Below are positions 36,140-48,800 of a stretch of DNA of 64,000 nt, in pieces. Position 1 is the first letter of the stretch. Every line of letters starts with the position of its first letter. The DNA is taken from positions 201,444,941 through 201,508,940 of the forward strand of contig CM042684.1 of the NCBI GenBank assembly GCA_023614405.1, given 5' to 3'. The stretch comes from Avena insularis. Its lineage: Eukaryota > Streptophyta > Magnoliopsida > Poales > Poaceae. The notes under the pieces were generated by a model, which saw only the letters and a list, made by a program, of their open reading frames with translations, was not told the origin of the DNA and searched no databases. The position numbers and the translations under genes were made by a program.

Positions 36140-36840
36140 GCGATTGAGGTTATCGGCACGCGGAGATCGTCGAGTAATGTGGCTTCCTTCCTGGGTTTTG
36201 CCATCATGTCATTTGAGACAAACTTGATGTCTTTTACTAAGCCGCCTTGAGGCACGCCCGCATACACCGCTGGTAGGTGGCCTCGCGCCTTCAGCCCGGA
36301 AGCAGTCGTTGTGTAGCGAAGATGTCAAGGGCTTGATGAACACCATTTTATCCCGGTCCTCCTCTTTATTCGAATCTGATGGTAGCCCGAGTAGCGCGTG
36401 ATAAGCAAAGGCGCTTGCATCCCGCAGCGGAGTCGTATTATCCGATCGATCTTTTCGCAATGCTTGTTATAGGTGAATTCACGCATATCCCTAGGATATC
36501 TCGGTTTTTGGGACAAGCATGGCTTTGCTACCCGTGCTCTCTCGATCCGTCATATGAAGTTTGAGTCGAGAACTGCTGACTTCCATATCGACCGCTTTGC
36601 CCTTGGTTCGATAATGATTTATCGACCGCTGGATCGGTTTGGCATCGGATTCATGTTGAGGAGTGCTCTGCTGAATTCCTCCCTGGGAACTTCCCGCATG
36701 TCCGCCGATACCAAGCGAAGATCTCCCAAAGACTACTTGAGAATTCAACGAAATGCGCAGTTCTGGCGCGAACTCAAGCAGTTAAGGATTTGTATTTGTT
36801 GGTCTCGTCGATGGACTGGATTTCGGTAAACTACGAGTCA
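36140..36840 (-). pseudogene. Element B reverse transcriptase, minus strand, broken
   Basis: The tract 36516-36325 includes NKHCEKIDRI and ITRYSGYHQIRIKR, the finger-palm part of RT. The tract 36460-36209 contains DKMVFIKPLTSSLH and then a run matching the PFGLKNAGATYQR segment, but frameshifted. The YVDD box itself is not readable. The order matches a Tat-lineage RT. Confidence 0.65.
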
Positions 36841-37420
36841 AAGGACCTGGTAGGGTGCATTTGGCTTATGAGAGGTGGTATTTGTTGTCGCATGCGACTC
36901 CTTGACTCTAAGCTAGATCCTCCCAGATGTAACCGAAAGACTAGGAAATTCTGAATTCCCTATCGCATCCGTCTCACCCTCCTCAAGCTTCGTGCTTCGA
37001 CAAGTAATAATGCCATTTGGGCTGCATGATTCTACATCTCAGTGAAGTGGTAGTGGAGACCGCCATGAACCTCTGTTAACACGACACGTACGAGGATGCA
37101 ATGGTACCGCTGAGAATCCATTCGACCACTTCAAATTCGAGGCACTCTCGGCCGAATTTTGCTGGCGATATTTTCACGATGGCGTCCAAGTTGATTTTGC
37201 CCAAGGTTCATCGCACGCCTTCCCTAGGACAATGCCATGGAATGTTTGTTGGGTTTCTACAGGCTTTCAGCACGAGCGAGGGAATACGCATGGCACACGG
37301 GGTGGTAGCGTAACATGAGGTTGATGCATCAACATGCCGTCCATGGAGACGCGACTCATCTCAAAGCCACCGATTTTCACCTCGAGCACTAGGGAAGAAT
37401 GGCCCGAGCGTTATGTACAA
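36841..37420 (-). pseudogene. Element B protease region, minus strand, broken
   Basis: Minus-strand frames near 37240-36950 read GKINLDAIVKISPAKFGREC, FEVVEWILS, a FMAVSTTTSL stretch and CDREFRIS, matching the second half of Tat-type proteases. The catalytic half (about 37400-37260) is too decayed to identify the Asp. Confidence 0.6.
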
Positions 37421-38940
37421 GGCAGCGGATGATCATGCTTTTTGTCAAAGGGTATTGTCGCTACTTCCATTGTTCTGGGGCCTCAGATGCAACCGCATGT
37501 GGTGGTGAATTCGGGCGTAATGGTGGTCGTGCTCCGCAGGCTATAGCTTAACCGGGGCAGCTCCGTAACCCTGATTGCTCCGGAGTCACAATTCATCTAG
37601 GTGAGGCCTCATGTGAAGCTTGAGGAACTTACGGTGAAGATCCTTTAGGAGGGTGGCTAGACTTCTTGCTGTCCATGTTTGTCAATGGTAAAGTGGGCGT
37701 TGCCAAAGGTCGAGGGATAATTTGTCTTGGATAGACGTCCGGGGAGCTTCGTTGCGGGTATGGCATTGCCATACTGCGTGGTTTTCCCGGGCTGTCACGC
37801 CTAAGAGCCATACTCACAGTTCACGGCACTACGGTTATGGTTGCCATCGTCAAGCGTCTGTCGGCGTGGAGTCGAGTGCGACCATGTCGACTTTTTCGCG
37901 GTCTTGTAATCAAGACATCTAACATTTTCCTCGCCGACCAATTCGAGTATGTACATGGTAAAGGTCATAAATAAATAAATGCCGCTCCAGTGGACCACGA
38001 GTTATTTTTTATCAAGTCCTCTCGCCATCTACCACTGACTTATGCGATCTCCATCGTGTGGTCGATTGTTTTCAAACCTCAAACAGCCCAGCTCCTCCAC
38101 AGGCTCTCTATGGCGTGACGCCACGTTTATTGAAACCAGCGTTGATTGAGCTGGTCCTCGAAGATGTCCTCTACGGAGGTTTTGATGATGGACCACCTCT
38201 AGATGTAGGAGCGCAGCAATACACTGTGGAGTTTTTGATATGCAAGCTTTTAGCTCTTTTTGAGATTGATGCACGAGCCTTTTTGTAAGTCTTGATTTGA
38301 AGTTTTGTAACGGCGCTGTATACCAGCTCCTCCACCAGTGCAAAGTTGTTGAGCCTTGCCGACAGGCGGCACCTTGCAGCTGCAATGCTAGAGGCACTCA
38401 AAGCTTGCCTTAAGCCCTATGCTCTTGTTTTCACCCTTGGAGCCTCCATTTGAGAGATGTTCCTCCAGCCAAATTCCTTAGTCTTGGAGGCTCCTTGATT
38501 TTGGGTTCCTACAATGGGAGTTTGAACCCTTTTGGCATTCACCTTTGTCATATGGCTCTACCAAAAATCAGCTGGCAGTGAGGCTCGTTCGCTTTCTCAT
38601 CCTCCGAGGTCAAATCGTCTGAAGCGCGCGGCCATTTTGCGCAGTAATCTGTGTCGACCTTGCATTGTGTGATGTCATCACATCGTCGTAAGTAATCGAT
38701 CATGTTCACGTGAGCTGACATCGCCCATAACAGGTCTATGCTTTGGTTTCATTCGCTGAGGAAGGTGCGAATAGTATCTTGGCTAGAGCCTTGCTTTCCT
38801 TTAGCTCATTCCAGCCGCCGATCTTTGATCTTGCGCAACTTTCTCGACCAATCCCGTGCCAGCGATCGCCGACTCCGTTGCATGATCCAAAGATGACAGT
38901 GGTAAAGGGTCGCAAAATGTGTCTTAGAATTTTCGGCTAA
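37421..38940 (-). pseudogene. Element B 5' internal region (gag expected), minus strand
   Basis: Several minus-strand open tracts (37629-37817, 37801-37998, 38029-38401) follow each other but show no domain I can name with safety. The position upstream of the protease suggests decayed gag. No 5' LTR of B was found; the block ends where element E integrase begins. Confidence 0.35.
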
Positions 38941-39775
38941 TGGTAACTAATCATGGCTATTCTTTGGACACTCGAATGGACAAAAAAACATAGATACAAC
39001 TCAAGCATTGATTCATTCGTTGGTTTGCCTCGGGCTCAATAATTTGTGATGATATAAACAACTCACATGTAGTAATGCATTATCCATCCCAACATAATTT
39101 AAAACAACTCCTTCCCTGTGAGTACTAGTGAAACATGTGATCTCTATTGAATTATGATTACCGTCTTGGCAGGCCATGTAGATGATTAGGCCTTCGTTGA
39201 TAGAAAAGAGGCAATGTTGATGAAAAAGTTGAGCCACCAAGGAGCTATTAAGGGGTGTGATAATGGCAAGAAATTCCCATATTTGGAGAATCGATCAATG
39301 ATTACCGAGGATCACATCACACCTCTGTGAGATTTACGAGACCCTTCAATATCAGAAATCAAGACTAATCATTTTACCTATAGGCAACGGTAGGAATTGG
39401 TAGTGGTCAGATTGTTCTGGCAACTTGACATGCTCACGGGTTTTTCCCCTGTTGGCAAACCTCACACTCATCGACTGCCAAATTGCTTCACTTTGCTTTG
39501 ATTCAGTTGTGGCCAAGAAAAAGAATTGTTTGATCTGCTTCATTTCATGTATATAATCACATGACTTTAATGCCCTCCCACTTCACTGCCTTATGCAAAG
39601 CATGTAGGATATGATTTTGTAATTTAATCGACGTTGTTTCCCACATGAATGAGCCTTGTGTAGCTTAAGTATTCTATCTTGCAATGTAATCCTCGCCTCA
39701 TTAGGCGTGGGAAGAAACAGTACTAATTTGTTTACCAGTCGCTTAGCATGGATGTCATCTTCTGTAACCATCTTC
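38940..39775 (-). pseudogene. Element E integrase (truncated), minus strand
   Basis: Right to left on the minus strand: LVLFLPTPNEARITLQDRIL (39700-39640), the segment before the zinc finger; EHVKLPEQ and LPLPIGKMISLDF (about 39440-39355), the linker into the catalytic core; a VFHQH-like FHQH (about 39230); then LLSPRQTNES and LELYLCFFVHSS (about 39020-38960), the HPQTDGQTE box in decayed form. The frame stops at about 38940, where element B sequence begins, so the C-terminus and 3' LTR are missing. Confidence 0.7.
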
Positions 39776-40345
39776 CAAACTGTTCATATCATGTTGGAGA
39801 TATAAGAGATAACTTGTACCCACAATACCTTCTTTTCATGTTTTATAAAAGCAGAGCACTTCGGGTGCTACGCGATTAGTGCATGCTTTAACACATTTGA
39901 TTGTTTACTAGGCCTAAAGTAACTTTACAAAATATTTAAAAGGTACTTTTTTTGTAACCAATCTCTAATCTATTGTGTGCAAATTTGATATTTTGATGAT
40001 CATTTAAATTTCAAACTCCATGTGTCAAATTTGGAGATAAGATACGCCACTTTATCAACTCAAGCCAATATAATAACCATACATTCAATTTCATATGTTG
40101 AAGCGTAATTTGACTACTTGGGGACACAATACAGCTAAGGAATGCCACTAGATGACTATGCTTTTATCAACATTGCTGCATTATGCACCCGTATTTTGCA
40201 ACGCTCGGTCTCCAAAATGAAACTATGGAGAATACCGGTCAGGAGCGCTAAGCATCGGAGCATCGTAACCATAGCTGGTTAAGTAATGCCAGAGGAATGC
40301 TTTTTCTTGTTCAAAGTGCACCACATGTATATAACTCTCTTTGTT
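39776..40345 (-). other. Element E RNase H interval
   Basis: This AT-rich stretch lies where the Ty3/gypsy RNase H should be. No clear motif survives. Confidence 0.35.
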
Positions 40346-41320
40346 GAGCCCAGCGCAGGTCAAGGGTGTTTCCAGGATGCACGTAGGTGTTCGATTAATT
40401 TACTGATAGTAACCAGGCTAGGCCAAAGAAAACCTGCGGTGCTTTTCATCGATTTAGGTTGAGGCCAATTCACAACACCTCTCGGTCTCAGGGCCACCCC
40501 ATTCTTCCCAATTATGTGCTGTCCCAAATATTCCAGGTTTACGAGTAGCAAAGGAGCATTTACTGAATTTGACCAGCATGATGGTTTCTGCCAAGAAATA
40601 TTGAAGAGCTCCGAGATGAGACAAATGATCACTTATAATGTATGACTATAAACCAAGTTATATCATCAACAAATACCAACACACTTCCTTAACAGGGCAT
40701 AAAAACCTGATTCATAAGACCTTCCAAAAATGATGTTGGAGTGTTTGTTAGGACAAAAAGGCATGACCAAGAATTTAAAAGCAATTTCTGTGCTCGTGTA
40801 AGGTTTGAAATGTAGTCTTGTGTTGCTCCCCATCATCAATGTGTATATGATGATGTAACATGAATGTAGGTCCAGCTTTTAGTGAACCACTAGGCGCCTG
40901 GCTAACTCATCCAAAAAGTTCATCTAATAATGGGCACATGGTGCTTGTGTTTAATGGTGAGAGAATTGAGATACTTGTAGTCCATGCGGAACCAGCAAGG
41001 TGCCATCTTTTCTTTCTTTTACTAAGAGCACGCGATGGCCTTGCAGAAAGGAACTGAGTAATGCATTGAATAATTCTACTTTCTAGCATTTCGCTACTTA
41101 GTTTTCTCAATTTCAGTCTTACTGCTGAGGGGTGTACCTATATTGGCCTTGCTTTCACTTGGATTGAGCTCGAGCAAATAGAGGTATTCTGGGTGATCGG
41201 CCTGTCGAGCAGGAAAGCAGAGGTAACTCCGCTTGGTTGAAGCAAATATAGGAGCAAGATTCTTCAAGAAACTACTAGATTTCAAGAGCTTTAAACTGCT
41301 CATAGCCTCTTCATCCACGT
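40346..41320 (-). pseudogene. Element E reverse transcriptase, minus strand, broken
   Basis: Three open tracts in order. 41318-41094 is the RT entry, with DHPEYLYLLELNP and EIEK. 41110-40907 has EMLESRIIQ, a KKRWHLAGSAW tract standing for the KKDGSWR segment, and PLLDELFG. 40632-40360 is the thumb, with NLEYLGQHIIGKNGVALRP and VVNWPQPKS. VLVFVDDI with both catalytic Asp is readable near 40685-40655. Motif style is Ty3/gypsy, probably chromovirus-like. Confidence 0.75.
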
Positions 41321-41344
41321 AAATCCACTAGAATACATTTGCCA

Positions 41345-41930
41345 TCAGGTTTCCAACACACAGAACCATGTGAGATATTGCTCCTCGCTAGTAAAGCCCA
41401 TGTAACTTTGGTAACTCAACTTAATGACAAATTTGAGTGTTGTTCCCCTGCACTCCCCATGAAGTGTGATGCCCCTCCCTTGTGGGAAAATCTCTTATCA
41501 CCTGTGCGCCCAATGCAGTACACACATAGCTGGGTTGTGGTCATCCAACCAATCAACGCCTAAAAATCATGTCATAGTAGCCTAATGGCGTAGAATCTTC
41601 ATCATTCTCTCGGAATGCGATTTATGTACTCCCACTCCAGGGTTGTGAGGAACAAATTGGTCACACTTCATCACAGTCCCTTTGGCCACCACAAATGTTG
41701 ATGAGATGATATTGCTTGCAAGTACACATGCAGTTCTCATCCATTTCACTATTGGTGAAAGAAGAGAACACTTCCTGAATCCACCAATATCAAGAGATGT
41801 GTTGCTTTCCAATTTAGTACTTTATGCAACACGAACGATTGTTTGTGTTATTTGTGTTGTGCCTCAGCGTAAACATGTACCAATAAACACACCGGTTCTT
41901 CATTAGACTTAGAATTCTCGGGTTGTTGTG
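41345..41930 (-). pseudogene. Element E protease region, minus strand
   Basis: The tract 41812-41582 reads FVVAKGTVMKCDQF, matching the VANG segment of Ty3/gypsy proteases. A GVDWLDDHNPA stretch (about 41560-41525) follows. The catalytic triad upstream is lost. Confidence 0.55.
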
Positions 41931-42950
41931 GAGACTCCATTTCAGTCTTGAATTTTACAATATTTCCAAGAGCTACTTCATAATTATGTGGAGAGGCATC
42001 CGAGAGCTAGAACATTTATATCCGACTCTAGTTTTTCTCCACAAGTGAAATACACAATCCTCACTACTGCATACCCTTGGGAAAGATTTTTTTCCGTTGC
42101 ATCAAGTTTCTCATCTGGTTGGATCCTTCCTGCATTTTAATTCTCACTTCCTTAGTGCCCCTCATCCTAAGCCCGAGACAAACATTTTGGATTTGCTGAG
42201 TCCTTGAATTCTTGCTTGGAGTAAGACCTCTTCTTACACTTTTAACCAACTCCTCTTCACCGCAAGAAGGTAGAGCAACTACGAATTGGTACCAAATCTC
42301 GGGGTCTATGTCAACCATATTACTTGAGTTTAATGTAGATCTCTCATCCCAGCAATGAAGTCATCTACAAAATGTCCCTCGCGTCAAAATGTGGATCAGG
42401 AGCAATTATTGTGGTGTCCCTAAGCTGAAAGAAAACCCTTCAGCACCTAGAGACATCGGGAGGCGGTGCAATTTTGCTCATAATACATGCATTTGATGCC
42501 TATAACTTTGCTTGTTTGTTTTTTCTGCGAGTAATCATGCACTAAGTGACACATAGTTTCCCCATCCTCCCTCTGCCTTAGATTCTCCTTGAAACCACAA
42601 ATCGTACCTTGGAACCTAGTGCACACGCATACCACAGGTACTGAAACTTATTCAACGAAACACACCTCAAAGTAGGTTGACAACTAACAGCATCACAATT
42701 CCGGGTTATCCCATCAAATTTGGAAACTTCGATTTTGGGGCCGAGGCAGGAACAATTCTTCCTGATTTTCAACCCTATCATCATCATGAATGCAAACTAA
42801 ACCCAGTTGTAGAGGGATAAAAATTCGCACCTCTTCCGGGGCGTAGCAGTCCCCAAGGATCAGGAGCGTCACCCCGAAAGAGATTTGCGACGCAGCCGAC
42901 ATGATACCGTTCCATGGTAGTCGGCTGGCCCGATTACCCGTCGCCCGAAG
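41931..42950 (-). pseudogene. Element E gag region, minus strand
   Basis: The tract 42318-42064 ends FPKGMQ and is followed by a GLCIS stretch, standing for the GLCFxC zinc-knuckle entry of chromovirus-type gag. The tracts 42635-42447 and 42902-42578 lie where the N-terminal gag should be, without identifiable motifs. Confidence 0.5.
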
Positions 42951-45000
42951 CCGGGCTACCTATAAGCGGTCCGGGTTCCATGAGGGCAACAAGGTTTGAG
43001 AAATTTAATGTAGATCGCCCTCGAACTCGCTACTTGACCATCACCTCCGTCTGGTTTGGATCTAAGTGGGCGCTTGATAAGTATTGACTTGGTTATTGTT
43101 GAGATCTTTGAACCCATCAACATCGACTGTCATGTTATTACATGTAGTTCTGCTTGACACCTCAATAGTCCGCTGCCATGTGCTCCTGAAATTGAACCAT
43201 CTGCTCTTGATTTATTCTTGGCCTTGTTGTATTTCTTCATCACAAACTCGTAGATCTAAGTGGCTACGGAAAGGGGATTGGAGAGGGAATTTGAGGTTAA
43301 GACAGGGAAAGCATCGAGTCAGGAATAAGAAATAGGTTTAGGATAGTTAGATTATTCATATCTTTGATAACTTGTTGATCGTCTCAGCAGTGCTTATGTG
43401 GTCACGGCCGTGCACTAAGCGTTACAAACCCAAGCCCCAATAGGGACATCTGATAGACAAGGAGCCCGTGAACTCCCTTGAGTCCATGTCATGACACAGT
43501 TGGTATGGCTCGGGATTGTGGTGCAAGGAAAGATGGAGAAGATGAAAAGAGGATCCCGGGGGAGAATGCTCAAATAGCACTTCACGCCTTGAGCTAAGCT
43601 AGGCAGGCGGTGGTGTGGGAGAGCATGGCGATGAGGTGCGACTGCGTACTATTTACGTAGAGTGTTCCTCTGCATCTGAGGAGTGCCCAGTGAGCAAAAG
43701 GTAGATGGCGGGGAGGCATCCCAGTGAGAGAGGGAGCAAGGTGGGCGTTGAGTATGTGCACGGGGTGTGGGAGGGTAACTGGAAAACTACATTCGGCTAT
43801 GGTTTTCTTGGGAGAAAAGAAGAAGGTTAAGGAGAAGAATCAGTGGATCTCTAAGTCTAGGGTACAGGAGATGGGTGGTAGAGGTGCTAGCATGCAGTGC
43901 CTTGCTTTTCTTTTTGCATAGATGGATAGGGGGATCTTGTATGGTCATGGGTGGTGGGCGATGCAGGCAAGAGGGACGAATGGGCCTAGCAAATAGATTC
44001 GTGCTAGGCCATTGACCCACGACATACCATTTTGGCGGCAAGAGCCTGGCATGGCCGCGTGCGGGAATGCGCCATGATGCGGAGCACTGGCGTACTGCCC
44101 GGCTAGAGCTGCGGCAAAATCTAGCCTACCGATGATGGAAAACACGAATTATAGCGCATAAAAAGGTGGCAATGGGGTTGAACCGGAACCTGCGCTTCCG
44201 CCGACATCCACCGACCAACAAGCCACTGAACCTTTTCGTATTGTAAAGCGGTCTCACCTTGTTTATTATATTTCTCGGCCAGACCCAGCGAAACAGCGGG
44301 CTGGACATGCGTGCCTCACATGCGCCAGGCGAACCGATCTAGCACTGGTAATAAATGTCATACTGGGGCCCCACCCAGGCAGCGGTGCGATAAATCTTAG
44401 GAGCGGGCCGGCCTGTTGGCCAGGTTTGGGGATGATGTACATGAGCGTGTGATTTGAGTCTCCTTACTCTTTTGGTTGGGTGGCATGGGGAGAGAGCAGG
44501 AGGTCGGGCGGGCTAGTTGGATGAACCAGAGTGTGAAGAGAATTCAGTTTGGAACTAGGTCATATGAGCATGTAATGCGACGGAAGGGAGGCAGCTAGCT
44601 TGCTGTTGGTTTGATCGGATGTATGGTTGGCTAGATGGTGTGTATGTGTAAGCACACACACACTGAGATTTTAGGCCTAGCTAGGTTATCTGTAGCTAGA
44701 GAAAGGATTTAAAAGGATTTACGTAGATGTAAACAATTATGCCAGAATGCATATTTGCCTAAAGAATCGACCTGAAGATAGTTTCATACCATTCTAGAGG
44801 AAGATATGGCAAGAGGTGGTTTTGAACTTAGATTTAGAGGTATGTTGGTCCCTTTAATTTATATAAGCTTCTTTATTTAATTCAAGCAGAAAACCTCATA
44901 AACCAAATGAAGAAGAAATAGAATGTGTCTCTCCTTGCATGGACCATGCTGCATAGCATTTATTACATGCAGCTTGTGGTCCATTTGTAATGACATAGAC
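42951..45000. other. Unassigned GC-mixed region, possibly leader or LTR of element E
   Basis: No coding domain on either strand. A minus-strand series of short ORFs (44145-43787) is Pro/Ser-rich and looks like LTR leader sequence. A short GTGTGT/CACACA patch lies near 44640-44670. If this is E's 5' LTR it cannot be proved, because the 3' LTR is missing. Confidence 0.35.
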
Positions 45001-45811
45001 ATCTAGGGCTCGTCATGATGTTCACCACTACAGTGGCGTGACCAGGCCGGTAATGACACGGATCGACACGCCATCGTGGCCCGAGATGCCCTCAAACCAC
45101 CACTCTCGAAATGACCATGACTCAACCACTTCTCAACACTCCTCCTCACTTTGTGTGGCTCTAGAAGTAAGTAATGCCCAGGCCACCACTTGTACTCTGT
45201 GTATTCACCCCTCGGCCGCTTCTGCGGGCCCTCTCTTGTCTACACCATTGTGGCACTTACCCTTGTGTTGAAACTGGCTACGGCTGTGCATGGGGAAGGA
45301 GCTGAGCCGGAAACGAAACTTAGGAAGAAAGGAAAGGAGGCGGAGTGGGTGGCCAGAAGAAAGGAAAAAAGACATCGAGCCTTTGCTCTTATGAGCCAAA
45401 GGCGGAAGATCACATAAATAGCCTGAATTCTGAAGCATTAAAAAGCTGAGTACATCACACACTATCAATGGTGGTGGATCAACTTCCGAGATAGGATCAT
45501 TACATGGCGGTTCTGATATGATGGTAGGAGGCGTGTCTTGCTTAGTGTGCATGGCAGGTGCTCATGGGTGCGACCCTATGTTGTTCGGCGTGACCCCATC
45601 AGGTTGGGCACTTGCCATTCGTGTCCACCAAAGGACATGGGACAAGCGTCTGGGGCCTATTGTCAGGTACATGTGTGGCAGGTATCTAGACCCATAGGTA
45701 ATAGGTCCATTGCCAAAATGGCAGCTTATTTCATGAGTCCATATCTCCTCGAGAGGAATGGCGACCCCTAATGAATCCCGTTACTGCTGAGCAGGACCTC
45801 AATCCAGGTTG
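45001..45811 (+). mobile_element. Fragment related to element A LTR, left flank of element D
   Basis: The last 140 bases share ordered words with the element A LTR: GTATCT-GACCCA, a CCATATCTCCTC-AGAGGAA stretch and GCAGGACCTC-A-CCAGG, which match 7660-7785. The block is cut by the start of element D's LTR at 45812. Upstream of 45540 no feature is recognisable. Confidence 0.45.
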
Positions 45812-48800
45812 TGTAACATCCAAAACTTCAACCAGGCTTATCAGATCAATCATCAAATTTGATTAACAAACTTTTTCCAAATTTAAAATGAAAGCATTCA
45901 TATGTGTGTGCATTTAAAATAGGAGTTATTTTGAATTACCATGATTGTGTATTCATGCTTGTAAAATGCTTTCTTAGGTGATTTAAACCTCATCCATCAT
46001 TCCCAAACTTTCCCTGAAAAATCAAATCAAAAAGAATTAAAGAAGGAATGGTCATTTTTGGCAATTTAACTCTCATGCCTACTTTGGCTGTTCTAGTACT
46101 CAATTCTTAACAGAAACAATTCTTGATCTTTTCACCCCTTACTAGTACACATAATGAGGTACCAAGACACAACTAGATGTACTAAAAACATTTTGTTAAC
46201 TATTTTGAAATAGCGGTTAAGTGAATCTGTAATGCATATGCATAGATCACCCCTGTTCCAAAACCCATCTATTTGGGCTCCATTTTTAGAACCCTTGCAA
46301 CCAAGTTTTATCACTAGTGGAATCACTCAAGAATTTGAACTCAAAATTAAAACTTTTTTCTCTTACGGCCATTCATCAAACACATGGCGGGGCCAGAATC
46401 AACACAATTAGCTAGCTCACTTTGTTCTCTGAGGTTTTGCCACCCAATTGACAGCAAGAAACACTCCTCTGTCTCCAGCCCCAACATCAAACCATGCCAT
46501 TACCACCCCATCCCCTACACCTAAGTGAAAAGGCCAAATATGCCGAGCACCAACTCGCCGTGTGCCTGCCCTCCACCCCATCCGACCACCTCCTCTCTCT
46601 CTCCATGTCTGGGAATTTTAGCACCTCACCGCCTCCACTGTCCCTGACGAGAAACCTTGGTGGACCACTGAGCACAACCCCGGCAGTGCCACGCACCAGG
46701 CAGGAAACCTGTGAGGCGCCACACCAACCGCAGCAGCACTGCATGCCAGCTCGACCACTTGTGCGCCCATGCCTCCACCGACTGGGGAGCACCCCAGTTA
46801 TCCCGTTCGCCGCCCAAGCCTCACGGCCACAGCTCACCATGGACATCGCCCGCTTGACATGTGAGCCGCCACCTCGCCCGAGACCGTGTGCCACACCCCT
46901 CTGGCCACATTTAAGTCCTAGAGCACCTTGAGAACCACCCATTGGTCGCCATCCTGTACGTACCCGCTGGCTTCGCCTTCGTAGCCATGTCGCCATCGTC
47001 AGCCATGCTCACTTCGATCTCCTTGGTCAGACCCTATAAAACCCTCCCAGCCATTCTTCTCCACACATTCCACTCCCTCACCTCTGAACCTCACCCCTTA
47101 TTTGTGAACAATGGAAGCGGCTGACTCATGGCCAGGTGGGCAACCGCCGCTTCTGGAGAGAAAGTCTTGAATTGATTTTGGCCTTCAAGCTTCATGTGAC
47201 CATTCTCGCCTAGCCATCGTCTTCCACTTTGTTTGCCCACCTCCTGGAAGCCTGTTGCGGAGCCACAAGTACGCCCTAGTAAATTACCGAGCCGCTAGGA
47301 TTCAGATCGTCGGCGAAATGATGCGTCGCCCGGCGACCCTCGGTAGTTGATCTATTTTACAATCCTCTGACCTGACGCAGCCGTTCACGTATTAAGTGCC
47401 GCTGACAGCCCGGACCCTCGTCAGGTGACTCCGGCATGGGCCATTAGAGTCATTCCGTGCTGGCCCATAGATTCAAATTTGGTTTTCCTTTTTGATTCAA
47501 TCAGTTTTATGTCCCCTATTTCAAAATTCAATTGAAGGTTTATAAATCCAATTGTATGAAACCAATTTTATGCGAAAGGTAAAATAGTCTATCCAAGGCC
47601 GTTGGATTTAATTCAATTAGATTTATAGTCTCTAATAAAAATAACAAAACAAGAAGCTTTTGCAACTTGCAACATTTTTATAAATCAATAAGTTAGCTTT
47701 TGATTGATTCCAAGTCTCAAAATCACATTCATCATATCTATCTAACTAATATAATAATATTAAGGCGACATGCAGTGACTTTGGATAGTACCAAAATAAT
47801 GCTATATAAACTGTTTCTAGTCACTAAATCATTAAATAATGAACTTAAACAGAAATATTATTGATCCAACCTTAAATCTCATTCCCATATTTAGAATATG
47901 TGGTGAGGACATGTGTCCACATGATCCCATATTTTGGTAGTGAATATTGAAATTTAGTTAATATTTCAATGAGTAGAAATTAATTTTCTAAAAATAAAAA
48001 GGACAAACTATTGAATTAAAACTTTTGATCTTTGTGATGATAATAGATCATCAAAATGTATTGTTTTTAAGTGCTACTTAGCCTAGTTAAGTACTGTTTG
48101 GTGATTGCACTCCCTATGTATTTATGAAGCTAGTCTGGAATAGCTTTGAGGAGGAGGAGTTGAGCCAAGAAGAAGGCTGCATGCTTGCACCCAACCAGGC
48201 GAGGCTATTGTTAGTGGGTTAAACTAGATGGTTTAGCAAGATGCCTTAACCAGGCTTTGATCACACCCTTTAACTATTAGTACCCCAAGTCTTATTAATG
48301 AGTTTTACCTCCTTAGTTTACAAGTTCTTTTACTTAATTTTGAAGGTAGCAAAAAGTATAAAAACTTGACCTACTTAGAAACTAGATGTCACTCTATGGT
48401 AGGAATTGAACCCATCACTTCACCTTAGTGAACACTCTTAACTTAGTATCTTAGTATAGATCAAAAACTTGGAGTCACTCTAGATGGAATACTTGGTGAA
48501 ATGAATTATGAAAACCTTGGAATGATGAGTCATTCTATTGAGATGTTTGACATGTGGTAGAAACACAACTGGTTTTATGATGATAGAAATAGCCCGAGGC
48601 ATGAGCCTTAACCCTTTTATAAGCGGTGGTTGGATTGGATGCGAGTACCATTGATTTGCAGAACTGACCACATAACCTGAATTAGGTAAAACAGCTAGAA
48701 ATTTATATGCATTAGTATTAGTTCCCTCCGGGAGAGGTTTGAGCTGAGCTACTGCCTCTCAATGTATTGTCCCACCTATCACAGAGTCTGCAGATGGTGA

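Noticed and set aside
46487..46996. Minus-strand ORF of 169 codons and overlapping plus-strand ORF of 145 codons
   Set aside because: They lie in the GC-rich centre of the element D 5' LTR; the matching region of the 3' LTR (55778-56247) has altered versions in changed frames. High GC lengthens chance ORFs.
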